From positions 2,232,001-2,296,000 of the forward strand of contig NZ_CP126279.1 in NCBI RefSeq assembly GCF_003234815.2: a stretch of 64,000 nucleotides of DNA, written 5' to 3'. Positions 61,091 to 64,000 of this stretch are shown piece after piece. A program made the position numbers and the translations under genes. Every line of letters starts with the position of its first letter. The first letter of the stretch is position 1. This DNA comes from Curtobacterium sp. MCBD17_035 (lineage in GTDB: Bacteria; Actinomycetota; Actinomycetes; Actinomycetales; Microbacteriaceae). Under the pieces are notes generated by a model, which saw nothing but the letters and a program-made list of their open reading frames with translations, did not search any database and was not told where the DNA came from.

Positions 61091-63840
61091 TTCTTCTTGG
61101 TGGCGGGCTTCCGGGTGGCCTTGGCGCGGGGCTTCGCCGGGCCCTTCGCGCGCTTGTCCGCGAGCAGCTGGACCGCCCGGTCGAAGTCGACCGCCTCGAC
61201 GTCCTCGCCGCGGGGGATGGTCGCGTTCGTCTCGCCGTCGGTGACGTACGGCCCGAAGCGGCCGTCCTTGACCCTGATCGGCTTGCCGCTCACCGGGTCC
61301 GCCTCGAACTCCTTGAGCGCGCTCGACGCTCGACGCGCGCCGTACTTCGGCTGTGCGAAGAGCTCGAGGGCCCCGGGCAGGTCGATGTCGAAGATGGCGT
61401 CCTCGCTCGGGAGCGTCCGCGTGTCGGCGGCCTTCTTGAGGTACGGGCCGTAGCGGCCGTTCTGCGCCGTGATCTCCTCGCCCGACTCCGGATCCGTCCC
61501 GACCACGCGCGGGAGGTCGAGCAGCTTGAGGGCGGTCTCGAGGTCGATGGTCTGCGGGTCCATCGACTTGAACAGCGAGGCCGTGCGCTCCTTCGGGGGC
61601 GCTGCCTTCTTCGTGGTGCGCTTCGGCGCCGTCGCGGTCGTCGTCGTGCCCTCGGCAGCGTCTGCCGCCGTCGACGCCCGGACCTCGCCGGTGGCCTGGT
61701 CGACCTCGGCCTCAGGTTCCGGCGTCCGCTCGGTCACGTAGGGCCCGAACCGGCCGTCCTTCGCCAGGACCTCCTTGCCGGTCGCGGGGTTGATGCCGAC
61801 CACGCGGTCCCCCACGACGGGCGCCTCGATCAGCTCGCGCGCCTTCTCGGCCGTCAGCTCGTCGGGTGCGAGCTCCTCGGGCACGTTCACACGACGGGGC
61901 TGCTCGGGGTCGTCACTCGGCGCCTCGATGTAGGGGCCGTACTTGCCGATCCGCAGCGTCAGGTCCGGTGCGAGCTGGACGGAGTTGATCTCGCGCGCGT
62001 CGATCTCGCCGAGGTTGTCGATGACACCACGGAGGCCACGCTGGGCGTCGGTCCCGAAGTAGAAGCCGTTGAGCCAATCGACCCGGTCGGCCTCACCGTC
62101 GGCGATGCGGTCGAGGTCGCCCTCCATCTCGGCGGTGAAGTCGTACTCGACGAGGTCGTGGAAGTACTCCTCGAGCAGCCGGACGACGCTGAAGGCGATC
62201 CAGCTGGGAACGAGCGCACTGCCGCGCGGCGTGACGTACCCGCGGTCGACGATCGTCGACAGGATCGCGGCGTACGTGGACGGACGGCCGATGCCGAGCT
62301 CCTCGAGCGCCTTGACGAGGCTCGCCTCGGTGTACCGCGGCGGCGCCGACGTGTCGTGGCCCTTGGCCTCGATGTCCTCGACGCCGAGGTGGTCGCGCTC
62401 CGCCACCTGCGGGAGCGACGTGTCGGCCGCGTCGCTCGCGTCGTGCCGGTCCTCGTCACGACCCTCCTCGTAGGCGTTGAGGAACCCGCGGAAGGTGATG
62501 ACCGTGCCCGACGCGGTGAACTCGGCGTCCGTCCCGCCCTGCGTGACCGCCAGCCCCTCGACGGCCTCGGGTGCGGCGATCCCGATCACCACGGAGGCCG
62601 TGGAGCCCTTGGCGTCGGCCATCTGCGATGCGACCGTCCGCTTCCAGATGAGGTCGTAGAGCTTCCAGTCGTTGCCGCGGAGCACGCCCTCCATCTGGCT
62701 GGGCGTCCGGAACGTGTCGCCCGCCGGCCGGATGGCCTCGTGGGCCTCTTGGGCGTTCTTGCTCTTGCCCGCGTACGTGCGTGGCTTGTCCGGGACGGTG
62801 TCCGAACCGTAGAGCTCGGCCGCCTGCTTGCGCGCGGCGGTGACGGCCTGCTGCGAGAGGGACGCGGAGTCGGTCCGCATGTAGGTGATGTGCCCGTTCT
62901 CGTACAGCGACTGGGCGACGCTCATGGTCTGCCGCGCGCTGAACCGCAGCTTGCGGGCTGCCTCTTGCTGGAGGGTCGACGTCGTGAAGGGCGCCGCGGG
63001 ACGACGTGTGTACGGCTTGGACTCGACGCTGCGGACGACCGCATCGCCGGCCTGCTGGAGTACCGACGCGAGGCCGTTCGCCGAGGCCTCGTCGAGCCGG
63101 ACGGCGTCCGAGGTGGCGTTGCCGCGGTCGTCGAAGTCACGGCCAGCGGCGACGCGGGTGCCGTTGAGCCGCGCGAGGCGGGCCGGGAACACCGACGCGT
63201 CCTTCGCGAACCGCGCGGTGAGATCCCAGTAGTTCACCGACACGAAGGCGAGCCGTTCGCGCTCGCGATCGACCACGAGCCGGGTGGCCGCCGACTGCAC
63301 GCGGCCGGCGGACAGGCCCGGGCCGACCTTGCGCCACAGGACCGGGGAGACCTCGTACCCGTACAGGCGGTCCAGGATCCGGCGGGTCTCCTGCGCGTCG
63401 ACGAGCGCGGTGTCGAGGTCTCGGGTGGCCTCCTTCGCGCGCTGGATGGCCTCCTTCGTGATCTCGTGGAACACCATGCGCTTGACGGGGACCTTCGGCT
63501 TGAGGACCTCGAGCAGGTGCCAGGCGATCGCTTCACCCTCGCGGTCCTCATCAGTGGCGAGGTAGAGCTCGTCGGCGTCCTTCAACGCGCGCTTGAGCTC
63601 GGTGACCGTCTTCTTCTTCGCGTCGGAGACGACGTAGTAGGGCTCGAACCCGTTCTCGACGTCGACGGAGAACTTGCCGAGCGAGCCCTTCTTCTTGTCG
63701 GCCGGGAGGTTCTTGGGCTCCACGAGGTCACGGATGTGACCGACGGATGCCTGGACCTCGTACCCGTCGCCGAGGTACTGGGCGATCGTCTTCGCCTTCG
63801 CGGGGCTCTCGACGATCACGAGCTTCTTCGTGCCTGGCAC
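61087..63840 (-). CDS. topA: DNA topoisomerase I
   Basis: The 917-residue type IA enzyme relaxes negative supercoils. The N-terminal Toprim domain has LVIVESPAKAKTIAQYLGDG and LATDEDREGEAIAWHL. The nucleophile Tyr320 lies in HITYMRTDSAS. The C-terminus lacks zinc fingers and instead carries four DGRFGPYVT/NGRYGPYL-type repeats and a Lys/Arg-rich tail, as is usual in actinobacteria. GTG 63840 is chosen because AAGGAG lies four bases upstream and homology starts at once. The frame is open upstream, but its ATG lies before the likely transcription start. Confidence 0.96.
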   Translation of the reverse strand: MPGTKKLVIVESPAKAKTIAQYLGDGYEVQASVGHIRDLVEPKNLPADKKKGSLGKFSVDVENGFEPYYVVSDAKKKTVTELKRALKDADELYLATDEDREGEAIAWHLLEVLKPKVPVKRMVFHEITKEAIQRAKEATRDLDTALVDAQETRRILDRLYGYEVSPVLWRKVGPGLSAGRVQSAATRLVVDRERERLAFVSVNYWDLTARFAKDASVFPARLARLNGTRVAAGRDFDDRGNATSDAVRLDEASANGLASVLQQAGDAVVRSVESKPYTRRPAAPFTTSTLQQEAARKLRFSARQTMSVAQSLYENGHITYMRTDSASLSQQAVTAARKQAAELYGSDTVPDKPRTYAGKSKNAQEAHEAIRPAGDTFRTPSQMEGVLRGNDWKLYDLIWKRTVASQMADAKGSTASVVIGIAAPEAVEGLAVTQGGTDAEFTASGTVITFRGFLNAYEEGRDEDRHDASDAADTSLPQVAERDHLGVEDIEAKGHDTSAPPRYTEASLVKALEELGIGRPSTYAAILSTIVDRGYVTPRGSALVPSWIAFSVVRLLEEYFHDLVEYDFTAEMEGDLDRIADGEADRVDWLNGFYFGTDAQRGLRGVIDNLGEIDAREINSVQLAPDLTLRIGKYGPYIEAPSDDPEQPRRVNVPEELAPDELTAEKARELIEAPVVGDRVVGINPATGKEVLAKDGRFGPYVTERTPEPEAEVDQATGEVRASTAADAAEGTTTTATAPKRTTKKAAPPKERTASLFKSMDPQTIDLETALKLLDLPRVVGTDPESGEEITAQNGRYGPYLKKAADTRTLPSEDAIFDIDLPGALELFAQPKYGARRASSALKEFEADPVSGKPIRVKDGRFGPYVTDGETNATIPRGEDVEAVDFDRAVQLLADKRAKGPAKPRAKATRKPATKKK

Positions 63841-63933
63841 GTGACTCCTTGATCGAATGCTGCGGGCGGTCGTCGCGCGACGAGCGGCGCTCGAAGGACC
63901 GTGGGTGTCGGTGGGTGGCGGACCGACAGGCAC

Positions 63934-63939
63934 ACCATA
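63934..63939 (-). promoter_or_regulatory. topA -10 box (extended)
   Basis: TATGGT on the minus strand, preceded by TGTGTG, would start transcription near 63927, leaving a leader of about 87 bases. The leader includes the palindrome CGTCGCGCGACG. Confidence 0.45.
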
Positions 63940-64000
63940 CACACACGACCGGCGGCTTCCGCCGCTCGCGTGCGCCGCTGTGTGGTGAGGCCGGGGTGCT

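Noticed and set aside
63841..63942. Upstream start of topA at 63942
   Set aside because: That ATG lies before the likely transcription start, whereas the GTG at 63840 has a good ribosome-binding site directly before the conserved Toprim domain.

Overview
The window is 64 kb of very GC-rich, densely coding chromosome with short intergenic gaps, frequent GTG starts and many 4-base stop/start overlaps. Promoters are typically TAnnnT hexamers placed 6-8 bases before the start codon, giving leaderless mRNAs. Together with an actinobacterial acyl-CoA carboxylase set (AccA-type alpha, beta, small epsilon), a GtrA/PurK/PurE block and an SdhCDAB/Bmp-nucleoside-ABC neighbourhood, this points to an actinobacterium, most likely Microbacteriaceae and perhaps Curtobacterium-like. 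Genus is inferred from general resemblance only. No phage, transposase, CRISPR array or rRNA operon was seen, and there is no gap longer than 300 bases without a gene.

Layout: 1-8.9 kb holds cell-envelope and purine genes (flippase-like tail, GT4 glycosyltransferase, purE, a frameshifted secreted GH6 cellulase, purK, gtrA, a lipoprotein, ugd, a PH-domain membrane protein). 8.9-19 kb holds biotin and acyl-CoA carboxylase genes (birA, accD, accE, accA) around a three-gene signalling unit (response regulator, histidine kinase, degenerate kinase-like partner), an RNA methyltransferase and maf. 19-32 kb is nucleoside salvage: punA and a phosphosugar mutase on the plus strand, and on the minus strand a Bmp lipoprotein, ABC ATPase and two permeases followed by cdd, deoA, add and an orphan PTS IIA/IIB pair. 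32-38.7 kb has manC, sdhCDAB, a gene encoding a TNT-like (NAD+ glycohydrolase-type) domain and a quinone oxidoreductase. 38.9-45.2 kb is a self-contained mannitol PTS locus (mtlD, mtlF, mtlA, ptsI, a DeoR-type regulator and ptsH). 45.3-53.5 kb has exoA, trpS, an acetyltransferase, ribD-ribA, an MHS-type MFS transporter and a small HTH regulator with its ABC exporter. 53.5-64 kb has gabD, pncA, dacB, a Gfo/Idh oxidoreductase, tRNA-Thr(CGU), a TetR regulator and the holB-tmk-topA replication cluster.

How the parts work together: imported nucleosides can be deaminated (cdd, add), phosphorolysed (deoA, punA) and the pentose phosphate isomerised by the mutase. Mannitol enters by EI-HPr-EIIA-EIICB and is oxidised by MtlD to fructose-6-phosphate. 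GT4, Ugd, ManC and GtrA supply polysaccharide precursors.

The observations most worth a second look are: the TNT-like protein without a toxin-secretion context; a short interspersed repeat cored on GCCGGGAGGC found in spacers, terminator hairpins and in-frame protein linkers; a duplicated GTCAA-N6-TTGAC operator over a near-consensus promoter driving a 71-residue HTH protein and an exporter; the PTS IIA/IIB pair with no IIC inside a nucleoside operon; and a GH6 cellulase with three upstream dyads and a one-base frameshift in a C-run.
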